This document shows positions 44,865 to 55,858 of a DNA stretch of 64,000 nt, in pieces. Numbering within the stretch: the first letter of the stretch is position 1; each line of letters opens with the position of its first letter. The DNA comes from Legionellaceae bacterium. Its GTDB lineage: Bacteria > Pseudomonadota > Gammaproteobacteria > Legionellales > Legionellaceae. The stretch lies in NCBI GenBank assembly GCA_029212505.1, contig JARGOS010000003.1, positions 62,001 to 126,000 of the forward strand. Reading direction: 5' to 3'. The translations under genes and the position numbers were made by a program. The notes under the pieces were generated by a model that worked only from the letters and a program-made list of their open reading frames with translations, had not been told where the DNA came from and did no database searches.

Positions 44865-47800
44865 TTGAACAAACATACAAACTTATTTGAATCGATATTT
44901 ATTGATAATATTCAGCCCATGATTGTTATTAATCAAAGGGGTGTTGTACAAAAATATAATGCGGCGGCCGAAAAATTGTTTCAGTATACGCAGGCTGAAA
45001 TGCTCGGTCATAATATAAAAAAAATCATGCCGTCTAATATTGCAAAACAACATGATGGGTATTTAAAAACGTATCAAAAAACACATGTATCTCATATCAT
45101 TGGCACCCCACGTGAAGTTCGAGCACAAAAAAAAGATGGCAGCTTAGTGGATATACTTTTGTGTGTCACGGAGCTTGATGACGGTGGTGAGGCTGTATAT
45201 GTGGCGGTGATTAGTGATGTTTCTGAGGCAAGAAACTTACGGAATCAAAACCAAAAGCTGATTGATTTTAATCTTGCCATCATGCACGACGTCGAGTTGA
45301 TCGATAACTACAATGATTTAATTCAAAATATTTTAAAACATTTTTCTATTCTGTTTGAATTTGAAGTGGGGCATTTTTATCAGTACAACCATATTCAAGA
45401 TCAATTAGAAAGTTCAAACTTATTTTTTAAGGCACGTCCTCGAAAATACCATGCCTTTATTGAAGTCACTCAAAACACGGTATTTAAAAAAGGTATAGGT
45501 TTGCCCGGAACGGCTTGGGCAGAAAATGCGCCGGTATACTTTTCTGATATAAGAACAGCCGACAATTTTCCTCGGCAACACTTAAGTAAAAAACCGCTTA
45601 ATTTGGCCGGGGGGCTGGCGTTACCCGTTCAGTACGATGATCATCTGTTGGGTGTGGTCGAATTTTTTTCGGATAAAGTACTGCATTTGAACGACGATGA
45701 TATTGTTTTAATGCAGCAGTTTTCGACCATTATAAATCGCCTGTACGGTCAGTATCGTGAAAGTCGTGTTTTAAACTTACTGTTGGATAGCTGCATTGAA
45801 GGAGTGTATGGGCTAGATATGAATGGCATCACGACGTTTGTGAATGCGCGTGCATGCGCAATTCTGGGTTATACAGCTGAAGAGCTCATCGGCTGCTCTA
45901 TGCATGAAAAAGTGCATTATGCTTATCCAGATGGCCGTGCTTATCCTAAAAAAGCGTGTCATATCTCACATTGTGTTCGTGAAAATAAATCGTTACATAT
46001 TGATGATGAAGTATTTTGGACCAAACAAGGTCGCCCGGTTGATGTGGAGTATAACGTCACGTCGATTATAGAAAATAAAAATATTGTGGGTGGCGTGGTC
46101 ACTTTTTTAGATATTTCTGAAAAAAGAAGAATACAGCAGCAGATGGATTTTATCTCGAGTATGCAAAGCCAGTATATTGCAGCGAAGAAAAAATCAGAAG
46201 TATTTAAAAGTATGCTTTCGAATATTATCACAATAACGAAGAGTGAGTATGGTTTTATTGGACGTGTTAAATATGATGCAACTGGATTGCCTTATTTAAA
46301 AACCTATGCAATTACTGATATTTCATGGGATAAATCGTCTAAAAATTTTTATGATCAGTACGCGTTGGACGGTCTTGAATTTCGAAGTCTGGATACCCTG
46401 TTCGGGTATACTTTGAAAACAGGCAAGGTGGTCATTTCGAACGATCCGCTTCATGATAAACGGCGAGGTGGCTTGCCCAAGGGGCATCCTGCATTAAGTT
46501 CCTATTTAGGTATGCCACTCATGGGTTTGGATGGGGAATTAATAGGCATGTATGGGATTGCTAACCGTGAAGAGGGTTACTCTCAACAATTTGTTGATGA
46601 ATTAAAACCCATGACACAAGCCATATCCAATATTATTGAGTCGTATCAATATTATATTACAATTGAAAACATGGCGAAGACTGATGCGTTGACTAAGCTT
46701 TCTAATCGGCAATTTACGCATCATACATTAAGTAAAATGATTGAAAAACACCGCCGAAACAAAACGTCGTTTAGCCTTCTTATGGTCGATTTAAATCAAT
46801 TTAAATTTATTAACGATAAATACGGTGCCAGCATTGGGGACGAGTTATTAATTGCTTTTTCAAAGCGCGTATCGGCGATGTTAAAAAGCAGCGACTTTTT
46901 TGCACGTGTTGGTGGTGATGAATTTCTTATTCTCCTGGAGGCAACAACGCACTCACGTCATTTTACCCAGGTCGTATCGGATTTAACTAAGATTGGGAGT
47001 AAGCCTTACACATTAGATAAAAAATCAATTCATTGCCCTATGACCCTAGGTGTTGCATGCTACCCCTCAGGTGGAAACACAAAAGAAGATTTACTCAGTC
47101 ATGTGGCGTTTGCTCTGTATGATGCGAAAAGAAAAAAAGAGCCTATTTGTTTTTTTTCAAAAAAATCGAAGCAGTATTTTGAGCAAGTGATCAAGCTCGA
47201 ATCGGAAGTAAAACATGCGTTTATTAAAAAAGAATTTTGTATGTTGTATCAACCTCAAGTTGATTTGATGACAGGGGATGTTGTGGGCGTCGAGGCGTTG
47301 ATTCGTTGGAACCATCCGACGCGAGGCTTGCTATCACCGGATAAGTTTATTCCGTACATAGAAGATTGGGATTTATCAGGGCAACTGAATGCGTACGTTA
47401 TTGATAAGGTTTTAGAAGATATCAGCTTATTAACCCCTAAAAATTGTTTGAAAGTCTCCATCAATGTATCACCTAAAGTTGTTGATTTTAGGCAGCATAT
47501 TGCACAGCTGGTGTCGTTGACTCAAGCAAAGTATGCAGAGCTTCAAGCTCGCAATATTCAACTTGAATTTGAAATCACTGAATCGAGCTTTAGTTCGCAT
47601 AATGCACGTGACTTAAACATGGCACTATTGCAAGCAAAAAAAGAAGGCATTCAATGTGCCATGGATGATTTTGGAACAGAGTACTCATCCATAAATCGAC
47701 TCACGCAATATCAGTTTGACACGGTCAAAATTGATAAAGTGTTTACGCAACGGTTGGATCAGCGAAGCAAGAAATCTGCCATAGCGATTATCAATGCCCT

Positions 47801-47975
47801 AATTCAATTATCAGGTGACCTGAAATTTACTCTCATTGCAGAAGGGCCCGAAACGAAAGAGCAAGTGAGTGCCTTGCTTGATATTGGATGCGTGTATGGC
47901 CAAGGTTATTATTTTTATAAGCCGATGTTGATTAAAAAAGTACGGCAAATACTTAAAAGACAAGCCGCATTATGA
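44865..47975 (+). CDS. PAS-GAF-PAS-GAF-GGDEF-EAL cyclic-di-GMP protein
   Basis: The 1036-residue signalling protein starts at TTG with AAGGGAG 7 nt upstream. The domains are a PAS (about 8-125), a GAF (140-305), a second PAS (305-430), a second GAF (435-600), a GGDEF (605-760) and an EAL (780-1036). The cyclase signature RVGGDEF is intact, but the upstream RxxD inhibitory site is not seen. The phosphodiesterase residues are present: VEALIRWNH, NVSPKVV, EITESSF, MDDFGTEYSS, VKIDK and the lid EGPETKEQ. It lacks membrane helices, so it is probably cytosolic with two small-molecule sensor pairs. It may be bifunctional. Whether it feeds the polysaccharide operon at 14078-17830 is unknown. Confidence 0.9.
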   Translation: MNKHTNLFESIFIDNIQPMIVINQRGVVQKYNAAAEKLFQYTQAEMLGHNIKKIMPSNIAKQHDGYLKTYQKTHVSHIIGTPREVRAQKKDGSLVDILLCVTELDDGGEAVYVAVISDVSEARNLRNQNQKLIDFNLAIMHDVELIDNYNDLIQNILKHFSILFEFEVGHFYQYNHIQDQLESSNLFFKARPRKYHAFIEVTQNTVFKKGIGLPGTAWAENAPVYFSDIRTADNFPRQHLSKKPLNLAGGLALPVQYDDHLLGVVEFFSDKVLHLNDDDIVLMQQFSTIINRLYGQYRESRVLNLLLDSCIEGVYGLDMNGITTFVNARACAILGYTAEELIGCSMHEKVHYAYPDGRAYPKKACHISHCVRENKSLHIDDEVFWTKQGRPVDVEYNVTSIIENKNIVGGVVTFLDISEKRRIQQQMDFISSMQSQYIAAKKKSEVFKSMLSNIITITKSEYGFIGRVKYDATGLPYLKTYAITDISWDKSSKNFYDQYALDGLEFRSLDTLFGYTLKTGKVVISNDPLHDKRRGGLPKGHPALSSYLGMPLMGLDGELIGMYGIANREEGYSQQFVDELKPMTQAISNIIESYQYYITIENMAKTDALTKLSNRQFTHHTLSKMIEKHRRNKTSFSLLMVDLNQFKFINDKYGASIGDELLIAFSKRVSAMLKSSDFFARVGGDEFLILLEATTHSRHFTQVVSDLTKIGSKPYTLDKKSIHCPMTLGVACYPSGGNTKEDLLSHVAFALYDAKRKKEPICFFSKKSKQYFEQVIKLESEVKHAFIKKEFCMLYQPQVDLMTGDVVGVEALIRWNHPTRGLLSPDKFIPYIEDWDLSGQLNAYVIDKVLEDISLLTPKNCLKVSINVSPKVVDFRQHIAQLVSLTQAKYAELQARNIQLEFEITESSFSSHNARDLNMALLQAKKEGIQCAMDDFGTEYSSINRLTQYQFDTVKIDKVFTQRLDQRSKKSAIAIINALIQLSGDLKFTLIAEGPETKEQVSALLDIGCVYGQGYYFYKPMLIKKVRQILKRQAAL

Positions 47976-48671
47976 TTTAAATTTTTGGTAGGCCATGGGT
48001 ACTAAGGCCAGCAGTCCGAGGGCCACGAGTGGACCAAGGAGCATTGGATCGGTGAATAGCGAAAGATTGGGCGTGCTATGCGTATCAAACACATGCCCTA
48101 AGCCATGGCCCACTAAAACATAGATCAACGAACCGGGAATAATCCCAAAAAACGTCCCAAGCATAAATATTCTGAGCGAGATACCTAATAAAGCAGGAAC
48201 AATATTAACCAAAAAAAAAGGAAAAATAGGCACCAGGCGTAAAAACAGTAAATACGACAGGGCGTTTTGTTTAAAGCCTTGCTCCATCGCCTTAAGCCAT
48301 CGCGTATGACGCTTGGCAACCCAGTCACGAAGCGCTAGTTTGACAGCTAAATACACAAGTACAGCACCCAGCGTCGCGCTGATAACAACCATCAAGGTGC
48401 CTTGAAATGGCCCAAATAAAAAACCTCCAATGATTGTTAAAAAAAATGCACCTGGCATGGCGGTTGCGACACCGATGATATACATAAGCATAAAGCTTAA
48501 GATGGCTAACACGTGATGTTGTGCTGCGAAAGCAAGCAAGTCTGCACGGTGCTGTTTTAAGCTTTCAAACGAAAGATAGTGATCAACGCGAAAGTAAATC
48601 AAAATCCCAAGTAAGATAAGTAAACTGGTGAGGGGCGCCCAGCGCTTGATGTGTTTCAGTGTATATTTCAT
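47970..48671 (-). CDS. TVP38/TMEM64 (VTT/DedA-like) membrane protein
   Basis: The 233-residue protein with about six hydrophobic segments has the VTT-domain signature: AMPGAFFLTIIGGFLFGPFQG, then LRLVPIFPFFLVNIVPALLGI and FFGIIPGSLIYVLVGHGLG. The family moves or flips lipids or is linked to membrane homeostasis in bacteria. The substrate is unknown. It overlaps the cyclic-di-GMP gene by 6 bp, tail to tail. Confidence 0.88.
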   Translation of the reverse strand: MKYTLKHIKRWAPLTSLLILLGILIYFRVDHYLSFESLKQHRADLLAFAAQHHVLAILSFMLMYIIGVATAMPGAFFLTIIGGFLFGPFQGTLMVVISATLGAVLVYLAVKLALRDWVAKRHTRWLKAMEQGFKQNALSYLLFLRLVPIFPFFLVNIVPALLGISLRIFMLGTFFGIIPGSLIYVLVGHGLGHVFDTHSTPNLSLFTDPMLLGPLVALGLLALVPMAYQKFKS

Positions 48672-48698
48672 AAAATTACCCTATAAGATAATCACTGA

Positions 48699-50252
<1,554 letters not shown>

Positions 50253-50255
50253 CGC

Positions 50256-51824
50256 ATGACACAGCATACAGATAAAAGCATATTGATACTTGATTTTGGT
50301 TCGCAATACACGCAACTCATCGCAAGACGCATTCGAGAAATGGATGTGTACTGTGAGATTCATCCACACACCAGCAAGCTAGATATACTGGATACGGGAA
50401 ACTGGTGCGGCATTATTTTATCGGGCGGGCCGAGTACGGTCTTAGATAAAGCGAGTCCACGTGCACCCGATTGGGTGTTTAGCTCGCATCTTCCTGTGTT
50501 AGGTATTTGTTATGGCATGCAAACCATGGCCATTCAGCTGGGGGGCGAGATTGAATCTTCGGCCATTCGTGAGTTTGGTTATGCGGAGCTATGCCTAACA
50601 CACAATCATAAATTTTTAGAAGGTATTTATGATCGCAAGTCATCATCTGAATCTGAATCTGAACCTGATGTGTGTTTGCTTGATGTCTGGATGAGTCATG
50701 GTGATCATGTGACACGCTTGCCCGAGGGCTTTGTATCGCTTGCAAAAACACGTGATTTACCGATTGCAGCCATGGCACATGCCTCAAAGCCTTGGTACGG
50801 TTTTCAGTTTCATCCTGAAGTGACGCATACAACGCAAGGCGTACGTATTTTAAAAGCGTTTGTTGATGATGTGTGTCATGCGGATATGACATGGACGACG
50901 GATCATATTTTGGAAGAGCTTGTTGAAGATATTCAGCGCACGGTTGGCTCTGAACATGTCATGCTTGCTTTGTCCGGTGGTGTGGATTCTTCGGTCGTCG
51001 CTGGATTATTACATCGTGCGATAGGTCAAAATATGCACGCTATTTTTGTCGATACGGGACTGTTGCGTTTAGGTGAGGCGGAAGAAGTTAAAGCGCTGTT
51101 CGCGGATGAACAGGGCATGAATTTTAAGTGTATTCATGCAGAAGAGCGCTTTTTAAACGCTTTGGTTGGTATTGATTGCCCGGAAGAAAAACGTAAAATG
51201 ATTGGGCGTACGTTTATTGAGGTGTTTGAAGAAGAAGCCAAGCGTCTACCTGAGGTAAAATGGCTTGCACAAGGGACTATTTATCCAGACGTCATTGAGT
51301 CAGCTGGCATTAAATCACACCATAATGTTGGGGGCCTGCCTGATGCCTTGCCGTTTAAATTATTAGAGCCGATTCGTGCGTTATTTAAAGACGAAGTACG
51401 CACGTTGGGGGTGGCACTCGGTTTGCCAGCAGAGCGCTTGCATCGCCATCCGTTCCCGGGGCCTGGATTAGGTGTGAGAATTTTAGGTGAAATTAAGCCC
51501 GGTTATGCCGATATATTGCGCCAAGCCGACGCTATATTTATTCGCGCACTGCGCGACGCGGGTTTATATCATCAAGTAAGCCAAGCATTTGCGGTATTTC
51601 TACCGGTTAACAGTGTGGGGGTGATGGGGGACGGACGTCGTTATGATCCCGTGATTTGTTTACGCGCGGTTGAAACACAAGACTTCATGACGGCACACTG
51701 GGCGCATTTGCCCTGGGATTTTCTGGGTGACGTATCGAACCGTATTATCAACGAAGTGCCTGGCATATCACGTGTGACCTATGATATCTCGGGTAAGCCC
51801 CCAGCCACGATTGAGTGGGAATAA
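50256..51824 (+). CDS. guaA: GMP synthase (glutamine-hydrolysing)
   Basis: The 522-residue enzyme converts XMP to GMP. The N-terminal glutaminase has SGGPSTV, the nucleophile in GICYGMQ (Cys85) and [10 protein letters not shown]. The ATP pyrophosphatase P-loop is LSGGVDSSV. The C-terminal dimerisation domain has [12 protein letters not shown] and ends [10 protein letters not shown] small Ser/Glu repeat (SSSESESE, about 129-136) encoded by TCTGAA repeats lies in a variable glutaminase loop. It forms an operon with guaB, probably extending into tadA. Confidence 0.96.
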   Translation: MTQHTDKSILILDFGSQYTQLIARRIREMDVYCEIHPHTSKLDILDTGNWCGIILSGGPSTVLDKASPRAPDWVFSSHLPVLGICYGMQTMAIQLGGEIESSAIREFGYAELCLTHNHKFLEGIYDRKSSSESESEPDVCLLDVWMSHGDHVTRLPEGFVSLAKTRDLPIAAMAHASKPWYGFQFHPEVTHTTQGVRILKAFVDDVCHADMTWTTDHILEELVEDIQRTVGSEHVMLALSGGVDSSVVAGLLHRAIGQNMHAIFVDTGLLRLGEAEEVKALFADEQGMNFKCIHAEERFLNALVGIDCPEEKRKMIGRTFIEVFEEEAKRLPEVKWLAQGTIYPDVIESAGIKSHHNVGGLPDALPFKLLEPIRALFKDEVRTLGVALGLPAERLHRHPFPGPGLGVRILGEIKPGYADILRQADAIFIRALRDAGLYHQVSQAFAVFLPVNSVGVMGDGRRYDPVICLRAVETQDFMTAHWAHLPWDFLGDVSNRIINEVPGISRVTYDISGKPPATIEWE

Positions 51825-51833
51825 GTTTTTTTT

Positions 51834-52286
51834 ATGAATGATTTAGCCTGGATGCAACATGCCTATCAGCTGGCTTTGCAAGCTGAAGCTGTAGGTGAGG
51901 TTCCTGTTGGAGCCGTTGTTGTTTCTAGCGATGGCGTATTATTAGGCTCGGGCTTTAATCAGGTGATCACACGTCATGATCCCACAGCCCATGCTGAAGT
52001 GCTCGCCCTTCGTGAAGCGGCGCAAAAAACTCAAAATTACAGGCTTTTAGATACGACTTTGTATGTCACACTTGAGCCATGTTCTATGTGTGCCGGCGCG
52101 TTATTGCAAGCGCGCTGTACACGCGTTGTGTTTGCCACCCGTGATTTAAAAACAGGTGCTGCGGGTTCTGTTTTTAATTTATTGGGGAGCGAAGTGCTTA
52201 ATCATCGCCTTCAAATTGACGAAGGGCCGCTTCAAGTGGAGAGTGCGGCGCTGCTCAGTAATTTTTTTAAACATCGAAGATCCTAA
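51834..52286 (+). CDS. tadA: tRNA-specific adenosine deaminase TadA
   Basis: This 150-residue zinc deaminase makes inosine at position 34 of tRNA-Arg(ACG), the very tRNA encoded at 2597-2673. The zinc and catalytic motifs are TAHAE and EPCSMCAGALLQAR. It also has GEVPVGAVVV at the N-terminus and DLKTGAAGS after the PCxxC. No clear ribosome-binding site precedes the ATG, which lies 9 bp after guaA. Confidence 0.94.
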   Translation: MNDLAWMQHAYQLALQAEAVGEVPVGAVVVSSDGVLLGSGFNQVITRHDPTAHAEVLALREAAQKTQNYRLLDTTLYVTLEPCSMCAGALLQARCTRVVFATRDLKTGAAGSVFNLLGSEVLNHRLQIDEGPLQVESAALLSNFFKHRRS

Positions 52287-52366
52287 CAAGGCAGTCAGGT
52301 TTTTATTTGATCGATTGGGTGTTTGATGATAAAATAACCGGTTCGTTGTCTGCGGTGTATGAGCTG

Positions 52367-52786
52367 ATGTTTTTTACAAATAATTTAATTTTTGTTCGCG
52401 GTTTTCTTGTTGGATTAATCTTCTCATTATTATTTGGGTGTGCGGCGACCTATCAAGGTGATGGTACGGTTATTGATAAACAAAGATTTAGTATTGCTCA
52501 TGTAAAAAATACAGCGCCTATTAAAGAACGTACTGCTCAGGGTGGGCTTATTGGTATAGCAAGTGGTGCCACTGTAGGTGGTGCCATCGGTTTACTTGGC
52601 TCAGTGCTTGCGCCGTCCGCCTCAGCAGCCACTTGGACATTAGCTTTTGCATCGGCTGGTGGGCTTATTTCTGGTGGTGTAGGCCTTCTTATTGGTGGAG
52701 GGTTAGGTATAGCGCAATATGGTTTAACACCTTCAGAAAAGGATGTGTGGCAGTATAAAATTAAGTCTTTGAATGATAGCTCATAA
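52367..52786 (+). CDS. Small lipoprotein with glycine-zipper segments
   Basis: This roughly 139-residue protein has a signal peptide with lipobox LLFGC. A short polar stretch follows, then two glycine/alanine-rich hydrophobic segments (GLIGIASGATVGGAIGLLGS and GGLISGGVGLLIGGGLGIAQ) like the glycine zippers of small outer-membrane lipoproteins. The ATG at 52367 is preferred to the upstream in-frame start at 52307 because it places the signal peptide at the N-terminus. The function is unknown. Confidence 0.65.
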   Translation: MFFTNNLIFVRGFLVGLIFSLLFGCAATYQGDGTVIDKQRFSIAHVKNTAPIKERTAQGGLIGIASGATVGGAIGLLGSVLAPSASAATWTLAFASAGGLISGGVGLLIGGGLGIAQYGLTPSEKDVWQYKIKSLNDSS

Positions 52787-52792
52787 ATATTC

Positions 52793-52903
52793 ATGGTTAA
52801 CCAAAAAGCACCGACGATTCCGTTAGATTCACACGTTAAAATTATGAAAAAAAATGGTGCGTTGTCGATTAAGCCAATACGAACGGTTAAGAATCATAAA
52901 TAA
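52793..52903 (+). CDS. Possible 36-residue basic small protein
   Basis: An ATG at 52793 opens a 36-codon frame (MVNQKAPTIPLDSHVKI to RTVKNHK). It ends immediately at a strong terminator, so the transcript certainly contains it. It is lysine-rich with no membrane segment. No ribosome-binding site is visible, so translation is uncertain. Confidence 0.3.
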   Translation: MVNQKAPTIPLDSHVKIMKKNGALSIKPIRTVKNHK

Positions 52904-52927
52904 AAAAGCCCCTTCCGGGGCTTTTTT
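52902..52927 (+). terminator. Strong bidirectional-type intrinsic terminator
   Basis: AAAAAAGCCCC (52902-52912) and GGGGCTTTTTT (52917-52927) form an 11-bp stem around a TTCC tetraloop with a T-run on one side and an A-run on the other. It ends the tadA/lipoprotein transcript. Confidence 0.93.
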
Positions 52928-52951
52928 ATTAACAACTAAATTTAATTTAGC

Positions 52952-53117
52952 TTAGAGGCTGTTGACAATTGGCTGAAAACCCACAAAAAGACTTATTTTT
53001 TCTCTACGTACCGTGCTTTATGCACGGTATCCAGACAAAAAGGCCTTTTAAGCCACTGGATGCCTCGGACAAGCCGAGGCACGTAGGCGCTTGGGGCCAA
53101 TTGTCAACACGCCCTAA
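52952..53117. repeat. 166-bp structured inverted-repeat element (MITE-like) between convergent genes
   Basis: The terminal arms 52952-52973 and 53096-53117 are 22-bp inverted repeats with three mismatches, and their inner 14 bp (TGTTGACAATTGGC) are perfect. Inside are nested symmetries. CTACGT (53004-53009) pairs with ACGTAG (53081-53086). A hairpin ACCGTGC/GCACGGT lies at 53010-53028. ATCCAG (53029-53034) pairs with CTGGAT (53056-53061). A second hairpin GCCTCGG/CCGAGGC lies at 53062-53080. AAAAGGCCTTTT (53038-53049) forms the centre. It encodes no protein. The right arm contains the acnA stop codon. I see no clear target-site duplication. Confidence 0.75.
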
Positions 53118-55786
53118 CTTAAGTTCCGTAACACATACTGCAAAATACCGCCGTTTTTGTAGTAACTCAGCTCGTTATTGGTATCAATACGACAGTTGAG
53201 TTTTACTTTCAGCTCGGTACCATCTTCTTGCGTAATCATCGCTTCAAGCTTAGCTTTTGCTTTTAAGCTATCATCTACGGTGATGCTAACACGCTCATTA
53301 CCGGTTAAACCCAGTGTTTTGCGTGTGGTGCCAGCTTCAAACTCTAACGGTAACACACCCATGCCGATTAAGTTCGAACGATGAATGCGTTCAAAGCTTT
53401 CAGCAATTACGGCTTTAACACCGAGTAACAGCGTACCTTTTGCAGCCCAATCACGCGAAGAGCCGGTGCCGTATTCTTTACCCGCGAAAATCACCAGTTG
53501 ATGATCTTCGGCTTGATAACGCATGGCGGCATCGTAAATCGACATGCGTTCAGCAGACGGAACATACTGCGTCACACCGCCTACTTGATCAGGTGTCATT
53601 TCGTTTTGAATACGGATATTCGCAAACGTACCACGCATCATCACTTCATGATTTCCACGTCGTGAACCGTACGAGTTAAAATCTTTGGCTGCAATGCCTT
53701 CATCACTCAAATAACGCCCGGCAGGTGAGTCGGCTTTAATCGCACCGGCGGGTGAGATATGATCTGTCGTAATCGAGTCACCGAGTAATGCTAGGACATA
53801 AGCGTTGCTTATCGATTTAACAGGCGATGGCGTAGGTTTTAAATCTTGGAAAAACGGTGGATGCTGAATGTAGGTGGAACTGTTATTCCAAGGATACGTT
53901 GTGCTTTCCGCTGTTTTGATGCCTTGCCAGGCAGCATCACCTTTGAAAACATCGGCATATTCACGTCGGAACATGGTGTTACTGACTTTAGCTACTTCCG
54001 TCGCAATTTCAGCGCGTGTTGGCCAAATATCTTTAAGATACACGTCTTGACCGTTTTTATCTTGACCTAACGCATCTTTGCTTAAATCAATACGTGCAGT
54101 ACCGGCTAAAGCATAAGCAACCACCAGCGGTGGTGAAGCAAGCCAGTTCGCACGAACTTGAGGATGAACACGTCCTTCAAAGTTTCGATTTCCTGAAAGC
54201 ACAGAGCATGCAACAACATCGTTGTCGGTGATGCTGTTCGCAATGGGCTCGGGCAGAGGCCCTGAGTTTCCGATGCACGTCGTGCAACCGTACCCAACCA
54301 GATTAAAGCCCAATTCGTTAAGATAAGATTGTAAGCCTGCATGCTCCAAATAATCCGTCACGACTTTGGAGCCCGGTGCCAGCGAAGTTTTAACCCATGG
54401 CTTGGTCATTAAGCCTTTCTCAAGAGCTTTTTTAGCCACAAGGCCTGCGGCCATGAGTACACTTGGGTTGGATGTGTTGGTGCAGCTTGTAATTGCCGCA
54501 ATCACCATGTCACCATGATGCAATTGAATCGCTGCATCGCTGGTAGCAAACGCTTTATCTTTTTCAGCTAATTTACCGGATTCTTCTAAAAATTTATCAC
54601 ACGTGATAGGTAAAGTACTGAGCGTCACTTTATCTTGAGGGCGTTTAGGGCCTGCAAGTGACGGCTCAACGGTCGTCATATCTAAGCTTAAGCTATGCGT
54701 GAACACCGGATCTTCATCACCGGCGTTATACCACAAGCCTTGCGCTTTAGAATACGCCTCGGTGAGCGCAATGGTTTGCTCATCACGTCCGGTAAGTTCT
54801 AAATAATGGATGGTTTCTTTATCGACAGGGAAGAAACCACAGGTCGCACCGTATTCAGGGGCCATATTAGAGATGGTTGCGCGATCGGCCAGCGGTAAAT
54901 TCGCCAGGCCTGGGCCATAAAATTCAACAAATTTACCCACAACACCGTGTTGACGGAGCATTTGTGTCACAGTTAAAACCAAATCGGTTGCGGTAATACC
55001 TTCTTTGAGTTCACCGGTGAGTTTAAATCCAACCACCTCTGGAATCAGCATAGAAATAGGTTGGCCAAGCATGGCCGCTTCGGCTTCAATACCACCGACA
55101 CCCCAACCAAGTACGCCTAAGCCATTAATCATGGTGGTGTGTGAGTCGGTGCCGACCAACGTATCAGGATAAGCATACGTTTTGTCGTTTTGCTCTGATG
55201 TCCAAACGGTTTTGGCCAGATACTCAAGGTTAACCTGGTGGCAAATACCGGTACCAGGAGGTACGACACGAAAGTTATTAAACGCGGTTTGTCCCCAGCG
55301 TAAAAACTCATAGCGCTCTTGGTTGCGCTCCATTTCTTTGTCGGTATTAATGGTTAGTGAGTTTGGTGTTGCAAATTGGTCAACCATGACGGAGTGATCA
55401 ATCACGAGATCAACAGGAGATAGTGGCGAGATTTTTTTAGGATCGCCATGCATGGCAGCAACGGCGTCGCGCATGGCGGCCAAGTCCACAATAGCCGGTA
55501 CACCGGTAAAATCTTGCATGAGTACCCGTGCAGGGCGGTAAGCAATTTCGTGATTAGATGTTTTATTATTAAGCCAATCAGCCAACGCAGCAATATCATC
55601 GGTTGTCACGGTATCGCCGTCTTCAAAACGCAATAAATTCTCAAATAAGACTTTGAGTGAGTAAGGAAGGCGCGCGATATGTTCGAAATGCTTGTTTTCA
55701 GCGGCTTTCAAACTGTAATAGTGGTAGGTTTTACCGTTTACATCGAGTGTACTCAGGGTACCTAAGGTGTCTTGACCAACATGCAT
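53114..55786 (-). CDS. acnA: Aconitate hydratase A
   Basis: The 890-residue TCA-cycle enzyme interconverts citrate and isocitrate using a 4Fe-4S cluster. Cluster cysteines lie in [12 protein letters not shown] and [36 protein letters not shown] and the C-terminal swivel-domain [18 protein letters not shown] are characteristic of AcnA/IRP-type aconitases. The ATG at 55786 has AGGAG 8 nt upstream and is preferred to the start at 55807. It lies 72 bp downstream of the giant gene on the same strand. The TAG stop lies in the right arm of the structured repeat. Confidence 0.95.
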   Translation of the reverse strand: MHVGQDTLGTLSTLDVNGKTYHYYSLKAAENKHFEHIARLPYSLKVLFENLLRFEDGDTVTTDDIAALADWLNNKTSNHEIAYRPARVLMQDFTGVPAIVDLAAMRDAVAAMHGDPKKISPLSPVDLVIDHSVMVDQFATPNSLTINTDKEMERNQERYEFLRWGQTAFNNFRVVPPGTGICHQVNLEYLAKTVWTSEQNDKTYAYPDTLVGTDSHTTMINGLGVLGWGVGGIEAEAAMLGQPISMLIPEVVGFKLTGELKEGITATDLVLTVTQMLRQHGVVGKFVEFYGPGLANLPLADRATISNMAPEYGATCGFFPVDKETIHYLELTGRDEQTIALTEAYSKAQGLWYNAGDEDPVFTHSLSLDMTTVEPSLAGPKRPQDKVTLSTLPITCDKFLEESGKLAEKDKAFATSDAAIQLHHGDMVIAAITSCTNTSNPSVLMAAGLVAKKALEKGLMTKPWVKTSLAPGSKVVTDYLEHAGLQSYLNELGFNLVGYGCTTCIGNSGPLPEPIANSITDNDVVACSVLSGNRNFEGRVHPQVRANWLASPPLVVAYALAGTARIDLSKDALGQDKNGQDVYLKDIWPTRAEIATEVAKVSNTMFRREYADVFKGDAAWQGIKTAESTTYPWNNSSTYIQHPPFFQDLKPTPSPVKSISNAYVLALLGDSITTDHISPAGAIKADSPAGRYLSDEGIAAKDFNSYGSRRGNHEVMMRGTFANIRIQNEMTPDQVGGVTQYVPSAERMSIYDAAMRYQAEDHQLVIFAGKEYGTGSSRDWAAKGTLLLGVKAVIAESFERIHRSNLIGMGVLPLEFEAGTTRKTLGLTGNERVSITVDDSLKAKAKLEAMITQEDGTELKVKLNCRIDTNNELSYYKNGGILQYVLRNLS

Positions 55787-55858
55787 GACGCGGGCTCCTA
55801 AAATCAAAAAACATTATCATAAATCAAATCGCGTTAAGTTTCATGTAGCATTTTGGAT

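Noticed and set aside
50479-50892. Minus-strand 137-codon frame antisense to guaA
   Set aside because: It is a shadow of a strongly conserved gene, with no ribosome-binding site or domain.
52307-52366. Upstream extension of the small lipoprotein gene
   Set aside because: It would put 20 polar residues before the signal peptide. The ATG at 52367 places the lipobox correctly.
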